From: Sphingomonas sp. Root710
GTDB taxonomy: Bacteria; Pseudomonadota; Alphaproteobacteria; Sphingomonadales; Sphingomonadaceae
Assembly: GCF_001429065.1 (NCBI RefSeq)
Contig: NZ_LMIB01000001.1
Span: 1,405,724 to 1,469,723 of the forward strand
DNA length: 64,000 nt
Reading direction: 5' to 3'
The notes beneath the pieces were generated by a model that searched no databases, was not told where the DNA came from, and saw only the letters and a program-made list of their open reading frames with translations. The number at the start of each line of letters is the position of its first letter. Within the stretch, counting starts at the first letter, position 1. Positions 36,451-44,650 of the stretch are shown here, one piece after another. The position numbers were made by a program, and so were the translations under genes.

Positions 36451-37950
36451 CTATTTTTTCGGCGTTGCTACCGGCGTGTAGGGCGGCACCGCCGAAACGC
36501 TCGGCTGACCCTTGGTGGTGGTCGCGACCGGCTTCGGCTTGGGGTCTTCGTCCCAATCCCAGATGCGGCTGTTCACCCGCTTATAGTTGGCGATCGGATC
36601 GTAGAGCGAGCCGCCATCGAGGCCGAGGTCCTTCGCCTGCGCACGTCCCATCGCCGCGAGCAGCGCGAAGCCGGCGACATAGGCGTCGCGCTTGGCAGTT
36701 ACGAGATCGGAACGCGAGTTGAGCAGTTCCTGCTCAGCGTTGAGAACGTCGAGGACGTTACGGCTGCCAACGCTCTGTTCGGCGCGCACGCCTTCAAGAG
36801 CGAGTTCGTTGGCCGACACGGCTTGGAGCGACGAATCGATCGTCGCGAGGGCGGCCTGATAGCGCGAGAAAGCCACGCGTGCGTCGGCAATCACCGCGCG
36901 TTCGGCGGCGGTCTGCGCCTCGATCGCCTGTCCCTTGCGTGCCTGCGCCTGCCGCACGCGCGCACCGGGCTCGCCGCCCTGGAAGATCGGGATTTGTGCT
37001 TGAAGTCCAACCGTCGCGGTCTTGTCGACCTGCCGGACACCCGCCGCGCCACCGGCCAGCGTGCCCTGATAATCGGTATAGTCGCCGGTGCCGAACGCCT
37101 GAAGCCGCGGCATCCGTTGGGCACGGGCGATACCGATGTCATATTCGGCGGCGCGCGCGGCCTGCTTGGCGGCGGCAAGATCGGGATTATTGGCGACCGC
37201 GATTTCGACCGCGTCGTCGGACAGAGCTGGCAAACCCGGCAGCGGCGGCGGCGCTTCGAGATTATCGGGGAACTTGCCGATCACCTCGAGATAGGTCTGG
37301 CGACTGTTGTCGAGTTCGGCTTGAGCACGCTGGAGGCTGCTGCGAGCGACCGACAGACGCGCCTCGGACTGAGCGACGTCGGTACGGGTCTGATCGCCGA
37401 CCTGGAAACGATCCTTGCTAGCCTGCACATTGGTCTGAAGGACCTTCACATTGCCGGCGTTGAGATCGACGATCGCGCTGTCCCGGATCACGTCCATATA
37501 AGCCGCCACGGCGGCGGTGAACACGTCGCCCTCGGTCGCCTGCAGGCTGGCGCGGCCCTGCTCGACCCGAGCCTTGGCGGCCTTGATCGAGTTGCGCACG
37601 AACCCGCCTTCGAACAGCGGTACCGTCGCGGTCACCGAGCCGCCGATCGACTTCTTCGGCGAGGTGAAGCTGTTGGCCGAGCGCTTGACGAAGCGATTAT
37701 AGGAAGCGGCGGCGCTGACGTCGGGCAGGCCCTGTGCCCGAGCGATCGCGACATCCTCGTCGGTCGCCCGCAGGCCGGCGCGCGCGCCTGTCAGAGTGGG
37801 ATTCGAGACATAGGTCTGGGCGAGCGCGTCGCGCAGCGTGTCGGCGGATGCCGCGACGGGCAAGCCCGCCGCGATGACCGCCGCGATCGACACACCCCAG
37901 CGGCGCGGCGCCGCCCTTTCACGCACCTGCTTGAACTTCACCCGGACCAT
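36451..37950 (-). CDS. tolC: TolC-family outer-membrane efflux/secretion channel
   Basis: 499 aa; signal peptide (VSIAAVIAAGLPVAASA), then two repeats of the outer membrane efflux protein fold with long coiled-coil helices (AYVSNPTLTGARAGLRAT; IVADNPDLAAAKQAAR-like second half) and a Pro/Lys-rich tail. It forms a trimeric channel for type I secretion and drug pumps. It starts 5 nt after the methyltransferase gene, so they form an operon with the popZ-like gene downstream. Confidence 0.93.
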   Translation of the reverse strand: MVRVKFKQVRERAAPRRWGVSIAAVIAAGLPVAASADTLRDALAQTYVSNPTLTGARAGLRATDEDVAIARAQGLPDVSAAASYNRFVKRSANSFTSPKKSIGGSVTATVPLFEGGFVRNSIKAAKARVEQGRASLQATEGDVFTAAVAAYMDVIRDSAIVDLNAGNVKVLQTNVQASKDRFQVGDQTRTDVAQSEARLSVARSSLQRAQAELDNSRQTYLEVIGKFPDNLEAPPPLPGLPALSDDAVEIAVANNPDLAAAKQAARAAEYDIGIARAQRMPRLQAFGTGDYTDYQGTLAGGAAGVRQVDKTATVGLQAQIPIFQGGEPGARVRQAQARKGQAIEAQTAAERAVIADARVAFSRYQAALATIDSSLQAVSANELALEGVRAEQSVGSRNVLDVLNAEQELLNSRSDLVTAKRDAYVAGFALLAAMGRAQAKDLGLDGGSLYDPIANYKRVNSRIWDWDEDPKPKPVATTTKGQPSVSAVPPYTPVATPKK

Positions 37951-37955
37951 CCCTG

Positions 37956-38600
37956 TCAGAAGCTGAACGCCGCCGGGGTGGCAAAACCCGGGAGCGGCGC
38001 GGCGTCGGCGTCGGCGAACGCCTTGACGCCGAAGCCCTGCCCGGCGCGCACGCCGGACACGAGCCGCGACACGCCATTATCGATCAACGCACCGACCAGC
38101 CGGCCGCCGTCGGCAAGCTGGTCGATCAGCGCTTGCGGAACCTGCTCCACCGCGCCGTCGAGGACGATCAGCGTATAGGGGGCGCCCTTCTTGCTGCCGG
38201 CTGCAAGCGGACCCTTGACCCAGGCAGCGCCCGGCGTGGCCTCCTCGCCCGCCGCGAACAGATCGCCATCCTCTTCCACCGCGACCACCGTCGCGCCGAG
38301 CTTTTCGAGCACCGCTACGGTGTAACCCGTGGCGGCGCCGACGACGAGGACGGTTTCGCCCGCGGCGACCGCCGCCTCGGTCAACAGCCGGCCGGTCACC
38401 ATCGGCGGATTGAGCGCACGGCCACCGCCTAGCGGCAGGGCGATATCGGCATAGGCGATATGCTTCTTGTCGGCGGGCACGAAGCGCTCGCGCGCCACTT
38501 CGCCCATCGCGGTCACGACGCGGGCGTCGCTGACGCCGGTGGTCCGCAGCTGACTGACCACCATGGCACGACGCATCTGCTCGAAATTTTGCTCGGTCAC
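37956..38600 (-). CDS. protein-L-isoaspartate O-methyltransferase-like protein
   Basis: 214-aa SAM-dependent methyltransferase of the PCMT family. Motif I VLVVGAATGYTVAVLEKLG, the N-terminal MVVSQLRTTGVSD and RERFVPADKKHIAYAD match; the canonical GTGSGY loop is altered to GAATGY. It repairs or modifies isoaspartyl residues if active. This PCMT-tolC pairing recurs in alphaproteobacteria, where the enzyme's role is not well defined. Confidence 0.88.
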   Translation of the reverse strand: MTEQNFEQMRRAMVVSQLRTTGVSDARVVTAMGEVARERFVPADKKHIAYADIALPLGGGRALNPPMVTGRLLTEAAVAAGETVLVVGAATGYTVAVLEKLGATVVAVEEDGDLFAAGEEATPGAAWVKGPLAAGSKKGAPYTLIVLDGAVEQVPQALIDQLADGGRLVGALIDNGVSRLVSGVRAGQGFGVKAFADADAAPLPGFATPAAFSF

Positions 38601-38742
38601 TAGGGATTCCCGCTATCTAGTGTCTTACACCTACAATACAGTAGGGCACGGTTCAAGGCTTTATCGCGTCGCGGCATCCGCGCCAAGCGCGATCTCCTCC
38701 GCTGCGGAGCCAGCGCGGGTCAGCACATCATCGGGAAGGAAG

Positions 38743-38816
38743 TGGAGGCCCGAGCCGGAATCGAACCGGCGTGCAAGGATTTGCAGTCCTCTGCGTAACC
38801 ACTCCGCCATCGGGCC
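38743..38816 (-). tRNA. tRNA-Cys (GCA anticodon)
   Basis: 74 nt with encoded CCA. Acceptor stem GGCCCGA/TCGGGCC, anticodon loop CTGCAAA (GCA), T-arm GCCGG/CCGGC with TTCGATT. All arms pair well. Confidence 0.96.
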
Positions 38817-38891
38817 AGAGGAGCGCGGCAATGGCGTCGGGGGTGGCGAATGTCAACCGGCATTGGTCGCATCACGCTTGGATGCGCTTCC

Positions 38892-40151
38892 CTAACCCAT
38901 CGCCGCCAGCAGCGAGTCGATCGGGATGAAGGCGAAGGCAACCGAGCTGTCGGCCACGCCATAGGGAATGAACAGCAGGTCGCCATGCTTGAGCGCGCCG
39001 CAGGTGTAGACGACGTTGGGAACATAGCCCTCGCGGTCCTCATCGCCCGGGGCGAGCACCGGGTCGACCGTGCGGCCCAGCACCTTCGACGGATCCTGCT
39101 TGTCCAGCAGGATCGCGCCGATCGAATATTTGCGCATCGCGCCGACGCCATGCGTCAGCAGCAGCCAGCCTTCGTCGAGCTCGATCGGCGCGCCGCAATT
39201 ACCGATCTGCACCGTCTCCCACGGATATTTGGGTGCGATCAGCAATTCGCCCTCGGCCCAGTTGTCGATCTCGGGCGACCGGATGAGGAACAGATTTTCG
39301 CCGTCCTGGCGGCCGATCATCATATATTCGCCGCCGATCGTCCGCGGAAACAGCGCCATGCCCTTGTTGCGGGCGGCGCTGCCGCGGATCGGTTGCATGC
39401 GGAAGCTCCGGAAATCGCTTGTCCGCAGGAACTCGGAGCGGATCGTCCGGCCGTCATAGGCGGTGTAGGTGCCGATCCATTCCACCGAATCGTCGTCATG
39501 GGTGAACTGCAGGAGGCGCAGATCCTCCAGCCCGTTCGACTGTTCCCGGGTGATCGGAAAGATCAGCGTTCCCGATATCGTCGAGTCCTCATGGCGGTGA
39601 ATCTCGATCAGTTCGTCGCCGCCCAGATTATGAACGTTGCGGCCGAGCGCCGCGGCTATGGCGAAGGGCGGCTCGGGGCCCAATTCGAATTCCGCACCGG
39701 GCGACAATATCCCCTCGCGGAAGGCGATCGAGCTGATATGCCCCTCGCCCACCGCGCGCAGCGACATGATCACCCGCCGCGACCCGGGCGACAGGCCCGA
39801 TTGATCGGGATGCAGAACGATGCTGGGATTCATCAGCGCCGCGGCGGCGTAGCTGTATTCGTGGCAGAAATAGGCGCCGATCAGTTGCTTCTGAACCGGC
39901 GACACCGCGCCGTTCAGGTTCAGCGCCCGGGCGATCTGCCCATAGCGTTCGTTGAAGACGCTGCGGGTTTGCCAGTGACGGGTCTCGAAATCCTTGAAGA
40001 CGAGCTGGAGCACGCTTTCGGCCTGCCGCTCGTCGAAGGCCAGCACCTCATTGACGATGCGGCCGACCCTCCCGCCATAGGGATTGGCCGGATCAATCGG
40101 CAGGTGAAACGGCCTGACGACGACGCGCGAGGCATCCGCCTGCAGGCGCAT
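38892..40151 (-). CDS. GH130-family glycosidase/phosphorylase (first)
   Basis: About 419 aa, five-bladed propeller of GH130 (beta-mannoside phosphorylases and hydrolases). The catalytic Asp motif is NGLEDLRLLQF; the start MRLQADASRVVVRPFHLP matches family N-termini. Also visible are EFLRTSDFRSF and VLGRTVDPVLAPGDEDR. ATG 40151 is used; a TTG at 40175 with GGGGAG upstream is an alternative. It is downstream of the GT4 fusion gene on the same strand (62-nt gap). Whether it phosphorolyses or hydrolyses cannot be told from sequence alone. Confidence 0.85.
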   Translation of the reverse strand: MRLQADASRVVVRPFHLPIDPANPYGGRVGRIVNEVLAFDERQAESVLQLVFKDFETRHWQTRSVFNERYGQIARALNLNGAVSPVQKQLIGAYFCHEYSYAAAALMNPSIVLHPDQSGLSPGSRRVIMSLRAVGEGHISSIAFREGILSPGAEFELGPEPPFAIAAALGRNVHNLGGDELIEIHRHEDSTISGTLIFPITREQSNGLEDLRLLQFTHDDDSVEWIGTYTAYDGRTIRSEFLRTSDFRSFRMQPIRGSAARNKGMALFPRTIGGEYMMIGRQDGENLFLIRSPEIDNWAEGELLIAPKYPWETVQIGNCGAPIELDEGWLLLTHGVGAMRKYSIGAILLDKQDPSKVLGRTVDPVLAPGDEDREGYVPNVVYTCGALKHGDLLFIPYGVADSSVAFAFIPIDSLLAAMG

Positions 40152-40213
40152 CGCCGTGTGAATGACTTCTACCAAAACGCGCCGACTCCCCTCGTCCGGG
40201 CGGCGGCTGACCG

Positions 40214-42478
40214 TCAGACAGCGACCGCACCAGCTTCGGAATGCTCCGCGCCGTCGGCGGTTCCCGATATTTTTACGATGGCGCAACAAGCCAGCTGAAA
40301 GGCCAGAACCGATTCTGCACCGGTGTTGAGATTGGGCCGGTCGGCCATCAGCCCATCGAAGCAACTGCCCTCGGCTATGGATGCCATCGGCTGGCCAAGG
40401 TCGTTTTCGCCGAGATACCAGCGCCAGGCACGCATCGCGCTTTCGCGCCAACGCGGATCACCGGTGACCTCGAGCGCCGTGATCGCAGCATCCACGCTGG
40501 CCCAGGCCTCGAGCGGCTGCTGGTCATAGATCATCGGCGGCGCGAAGGCGCGGCCAAAGCTTTCGGTGCCGACCGCGCGAAAATGCCCGGCCTTGGCAGT
40601 CTGCACCGTGTCGAGCCAATCGAGCGCGTCGAGCGCGTCTTCGGTCATCGCGACATTTGCCAGCAACTGACCCGCCAGCAGTAGCGCCTCTGGCAGCCGG
40701 GCATTGTCATAGGCCAAAACCGGTTCGAACCAGCGCCAGTCCGGACGCCGGCACTCGACCAGCGCGTCATGCAGCCGCCGTCCGAAATGCTCGACGATCG
40801 CCCGCGCATTGGCATGCGCCGGCACCGCCTTCAGCATCGACACCGCGCCGAGCAAGGCGAAGGCGCCGGAACGCAAGCCGTCGAGCTTCAGCGCATGCGG
40901 CGCGGCCTGGTCGAACAAATGCCCCGCCCAGCGCCGGAGATCGGCGCGTCCGGCTTCATCGGCGGTGACGCCCACCGCCCAGATCGAGCGTCCGAAACTG
41001 TCCTGCGATCCCACCGCTTCGAGCCAGCGGCGGTCATAGGACATGAAGTTGCGGAATGCGCCATCTCCCGGATTCCAGGCATGCTGCACGAAGGACGCAT
41101 AGATTGTCGCCAGTTCCTCGCTGCGCGTCGAACGTGCGCCGCCGAGCCGGTGCATCAGGATCAGTGCGCGCGCGTTGTCATCGACGCAATAGCCGTGGTT
41201 ACGATCAGGGATGGAAAAGATCGAATGCTGCATCATGCCGCAGCTGTCGGTCAGTTGCTCGACGCCGTCGAGGCGCACTTCGGCGCGCGGATGGCGCAAG
41301 GCGACGGGCAAACGCACGGGATGTTGCGAAACCGCCATATCGAATATCTCCAGATAGGCTTTGGCAAGGCGCGGCCAGATCATCGTGCGGCCAAGGTCAT
41401 AAGCGGTCTTGCGCGCCCGCTCCTGGCGGGCATCATCGGCGAGCAGCGCGGATATCTCACGCGCGAAGGCATCATGATCGCCGAACGGCGCAAGCGCGCC
41501 CGTTTCGGGCGTCACCACCTCCACGGCATGCCAATAGGGGGAGGAGACAACCGGTTTGCCCAGCGCCACCGCATAGGAAAGCGTTCCGCTCGTGATTTGC
41601 GCCTCGTGAAGATAGGGGGTGACATAGATGTCGACCGCCTCGAGATAATCGAGCAGCTCTTCTGTCTCGGTGAAGGCATTGATGAAGCGGACGTGGCGCT
41701 CAACGCCCAGATCGCGGGCGAGCTGCGCGATGCTCTCGCGATAAGTTTCGCCGTCGCGCGCTACGAGATGCGGATGGGTTGCGCCCAACACTACGTACAG
41801 AGCGTCAGGATGCTGCGCGGTTATCGCCGGCAACGCCCGGATGATCGTCTCGATCCCCTTGTTCGGCGACAACAGTCCGAAGGTCAGCAATATCCGGCGC
41901 CCCTCGAAGCCGAAGCGGCGCTTGGCCGATTCGATATCCGCCAACGGGCGGTCGGGCACGCCATGCGGCACGACCGCGATCTTATCGTGCGCTATGCCGT
42001 GGATCTGTTCGAGAAGCGTTCGGCCCTTTTCAGCCATGACGATCAGCTTCGATGCACGGCATGCCAAGCGCTCGATCACTTCGCGCTGGTCCGGATCGGG
42101 ATGTTCGAGCACTGTATGGAGCGTGACCACGACAGGCAGCTGGACGTGATCGAGCAACTGAAACAGCAGCACCCCGGCGGACCCGCCGAAAATACCATAT
42201 TCGTGCTGGACGCAAACCATCTGCGCGCCGCTGTCATTGATGCGCCGCGCCGCCGCGCGATAGTCGGCCAGGTCGTTCTGCGATATCTGGCAGACGACAT
42301 GATCGGGATATGCGTGGAGAGAGCCGGGCTCGTCCATCGCGTAGAGATCCGCGCGGAGATCGGATCGCGCGGCAGTCAGCGCTTGCCGGACATCATCGGT
42401 GAAGGTGGCGATTCCGCAGCGGCGTGGCGGATGATTGCCGATGATAGCGATATGATTGACCCGCCGGACATCTTTCAT
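40214..42478 (-). CDS. GT4 glycosyltransferase fused to an alpha-helical glycan-active domain
   Basis: 754-aa cytoplasmic protein. Residues about 1-390 are a GT-B retaining glycosyltransferase (family 4): HEYGIFGGSAG, GLLSPNKGIETIIRAL and the nucleotide-sugar region ITSGTLSYAVALGKPVVS. From about 400 a second domain of roughly 350 residues, mostly helical and rich in Trp/Asp repeats (NHGYCVDDNARALIL, AVGSQDSFGRSIWAVG, YDQQPLEAWASVDAAI), looks like an (alpha/alpha)6 toroid. I do not recognise its activity. Flanked on both sides by GH130 genes, implying mannose-type oligosaccharide metabolism. Sugar donor unknown. Confidence 0.82.
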   Translation of the reverse strand: MKDVRRVNHIAIIGNHPPRRCGIATFTDDVRQALTAARSDLRADLYAMDEPGSLHAYPDHVVCQISQNDLADYRAAARRINDSGAQMVCVQHEYGIFGGSAGVLLFQLLDHVQLPVVVTLHTVLEHPDPDQREVIERLACRASKLIVMAEKGRTLLEQIHGIAHDKIAVVPHGVPDRPLADIESAKRRFGFEGRRILLTFGLLSPNKGIETIIRALPAITAQHPDALYVVLGATHPHLVARDGETYRESIAQLARDLGVERHVRFINAFTETEELLDYLEAVDIYVTPYLHEAQITSGTLSYAVALGKPVVSSPYWHAVEVVTPETGALAPFGDHDAFAREISALLADDARQERARKTAYDLGRTMIWPRLAKAYLEIFDMAVSQHPVRLPVALRHPRAEVRLDGVEQLTDSCGMMQHSIFSIPDRNHGYCVDDNARALILMHRLGGARSTRSEELATIYASFVQHAWNPGDGAFRNFMSYDRRWLEAVGSQDSFGRSIWAVGVTADEAGRADLRRWAGHLFDQAAPHALKLDGLRSGAFALLGAVSMLKAVPAHANARAIVEHFGRRLHDALVECRRPDWRWFEPVLAYDNARLPEALLLAGQLLANVAMTEDALDALDWLDTVQTAKAGHFRAVGTESFGRAFAPPMIYDQQPLEAWASVDAAITALEVTGDPRWRESAMRAWRWYLGENDLGQPMASIAEGSCFDGLMADRPNLNTGAESVLAFQLACCAIVKISGTADGAEHSEAGAVAV

Positions 42479-42715
42479 TTCGCGCCTACTCCCGCTCCCC
42501 TCCGCAGCTGGCTTCGGGACTTCAACGGATAAATGCTCGCGGGCGCGAAAGGTTGCGGCGCAACACCGTGTTTCACACTGATCCAGATCAGTTGATAATT
42601 CGCTCGTCGCGCGTGAGGGAAAACAAAAAGCGAGGATTTTTGTTGCAGGAGTCGGAGACTGCGTCCCCGCGCTATGGGTGCTTGAGCCGTCCGCCCGCTG
42701 CGCCGCAACAAATCC

Positions 42716-43846
42716 TCAGAGCGTGAAATGCACTTTCGGAACATGTGTGATCCGGCAGGCGAGGTCGCATTCTCCGGACGCGACGATGAAATGGTCGCCG
42801 CTGTCGGCTATACCTGTCGTGAAGACGACGTCGCGAATATAGAGCTGATGATCGACCGGCATCGTCAGATCGGGGTTGGCCTCCAGCAGCGGCGCATGAT
42901 CGGTGGCGACGACCTTCGAAGGATCCTTCGCATCCATGATCGACCAATAGGTGCGGTAGATGCCCACTATCCCGCTCGGCTCGACGCCGTGCCAGAGGGA
43001 AAGCCAGCCCCGCTCTGTCAGCACCGGCGGGGTGCCGCCTCCCATGCGGGCGGTTGCTACCGTCCCGGCATGCGGCCTGATGCCCGGTCGAAGATGCGGC
43101 TTCCAGTGCAGCGCATCGGGAGAGGTCGCGAGGTTGATCGAAGGCCCCGCGCGCCAGTCGCTGCCAGGCGGATAGGCGAAATACAGATCGCCCAGCGGAC
43201 GGGTCTGCGCCCAATATTGCCCGTCGATCAGCCCCTCGAAGATCAGCATGTCCTTGTTCTGGTGATCGAGAACGATCGCCTCGAAGCGCCAGTCGAGCCC
43301 ATCGTCCGAACTGTACAACGTCGTCGAATGGCGTTCCGGGCTGACCGAACAGGTTGTCATCAGATAGCGATCGCCCACCCGCGAGATGCGGGCGTCCTCC
43401 AGGCCGTAGCACTGGAAGCTGTAGCCGGGCGCGATGGCCCGGTCATAATGGATCGCGACGACCTCCAGCCCATCGGCGCTGAGTTCGACGGGGAGCAGCC
43501 ATGACAATGACGTCAGCGCCATGATCTTCCACCCGCCGCCATGGAGCATGAACTTGCGGGGATCGGCGGTGTCGGCATGTTCGAGCGGCCAGGCGTCGAG
43601 CACGTAGCGCGGCGCGCCGTCCTCGTCGGTCCAGCGGATCGCATGGACGTGGCCGTCGCGGATCGGATGACGCAGCGCCTCCGCCACCCGGACCACCATC
43701 AGCAGATTGCCGTTGGCGAGACGCGTCAGCCCGGGGTTGAATGCGCCAAGCACATAGGTTTCGGCGTCGAAGTGCCCCGCCAGCGGCGACCGGGCGAGAT
43801 CGACGTCGTCCGGAATGAATATCAGCCGGTCGGTGGAATAGTGCAT
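42716..43846 (-). CDS. GH130-family glycosidase/phosphorylase (second)
   Basis: 376 aa with the GH130 propeller. The catalytic motif is YGLEDARISRVG; other hallmarks are GAFNPGLTRLANGNLLMVVR, LATSPDALHWKP, GGGTPPVLTERGWLSLWHGV and VVFTTGIADSGDHFIVASG. It differs in length and sequence from the first GH130, so the two probably act on different linkages or ends. ATG 43846 with GAGGA 8 nt upstream is preferred to an open upstream extension that lacks conservation signs. A 237-nt gap separates it from the GT4 gene. Confidence 0.88.
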   Translation of the reverse strand: MHYSTDRLIFIPDDVDLARSPLAGHFDAETYVLGAFNPGLTRLANGNLLMVVRVAEALRHPIRDGHVHAIRWTDEDGAPRYVLDAWPLEHADTADPRKFMLHGGGWKIMALTSLSWLLPVELSADGLEVVAIHYDRAIAPGYSFQCYGLEDARISRVGDRYLMTTCSVSPERHSTTLYSSDDGLDWRFEAIVLDHQNKDMLIFEGLIDGQYWAQTRPLGDLYFAYPPGSDWRAGPSINLATSPDALHWKPHLRPGIRPHAGTVATARMGGGTPPVLTERGWLSLWHGVEPSGIVGIYRTYWSIMDAKDPSKVVATDHAPLLEANPDLTMPVDHQLYIRDVVFTTGIADSGDHFIVASGECDLACRITHVPKVHFTL

Positions 43847-43916
43847 TTCGGTCGTCCTCGCCTTGGCGGTCCGAGGCGGTAACGACGGCGGCGTCCGAGA
43901 GTTGCCTGAAGGCGGG

Positions 43917-44261
43917 CTATCCAGCGACCGGGAGTTTGAGCGTTCCGTCGGTCTCATATTCGACCGGCCCATAGGCGATGACGACATCGAGCGTCAGGCG
44001 GCCATAGATATGGGGAAAGAGATCACCGCCCCGCGACGGCTCCCAACGGACTGCTTCGCCGAGGGCGTCGAGATCGACGGCCGCAATGACCAGGTCGGTC
44101 TGCCCCGCGAAATGGCGGCTCAGCGTCTCGGCGGCCTGCGCCGCCGTCGACAGGTGAATATAACCGTCGGCCTGATCGACCGGAGCTCCGTCGAAGCTGC
44201 CGTCCTCCAGCGCCGCCCACTGTGGCAACGTCAATATCTTATAGGCTATGCTGTCCGCCAT
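43917..44261 (-). CDS. DUF952 protein
   Basis: 114 aa: YKILTLPQWAAL start, GYIHLSTAAQAAETLSRHFAG and LFPHIYGRLTLDVVIAY are DUF952 hallmarks, a small fold related to ADP-ribosyltransferase-like proteins. ATG 44261 has GAGGAAAG upstream. It may be the first gene of the minus-strand GH130/GT4 run (70-nt gap), but functional linkage is not shown. Confidence 0.85.
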   Translation of the reverse strand: MADSIAYKILTLPQWAALEDGSFDGAPVDQADGYIHLSTAAQAAETLSRHFAGQTDLVIAAVDLDALGEAVRWEPSRGGDLFPHIYGRLTLDVVIAYGPVEYETDGTLKLPVAG

Positions 44262-44650
44262 CGCGTCTTTCCTCGATCCCGTCGCGCCGCCTCTTCGCAG
44301 GCCGCAGCGGATTCGTCCAACGCTGGAAGAGCCGATCCGTTCGTATCGGGGAAAGTGAAAGGCCGACCGTCCGCTGGTGGGGGCCATACGGACGATCGGC
44401 CGATATCCTCCGGGCCGCAACGCCGGCATCCTGTTGGGGGTAGGATGCCAGCGCACGTCACCCGAAGCGCACGCTGTCAGGACATGCCATCCAACGCCGG
44501 GCGGGTTTAATCGCCTGATCTGGTGGTGCGGCAGGATTGCGCGGCGGGGCAGTGACTATCCGTGTCTGTTACCGTTACAACGGTCGTAGGAAAGCCGCTC
44601 AAATCCTGCGGTGACACAAATGCGTTTTAACGCTACTTCTGCTGACCGAC
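44262..44650. other. divergent intergenic region with two hairpins
   Basis: 389 nt. Arms GGCCGACCGTCCG (44361-44373) and CGGACGATCGGCC (44389-44401) match at 12 of 13 pairs, followed by GGCATCCT/AGGATGCC (44425-44432, 44442-44449). No gene seen. Could be the structured leader of DUF952 or a divergent regulatory region. Confidence 0.45.

Noticed and set aside
35908..38178. 756-codon plus-strand frame opposite tolC and popZ-like genes
   Set aside because: Runs across three real genes and their gaps, as third-position GC allows.
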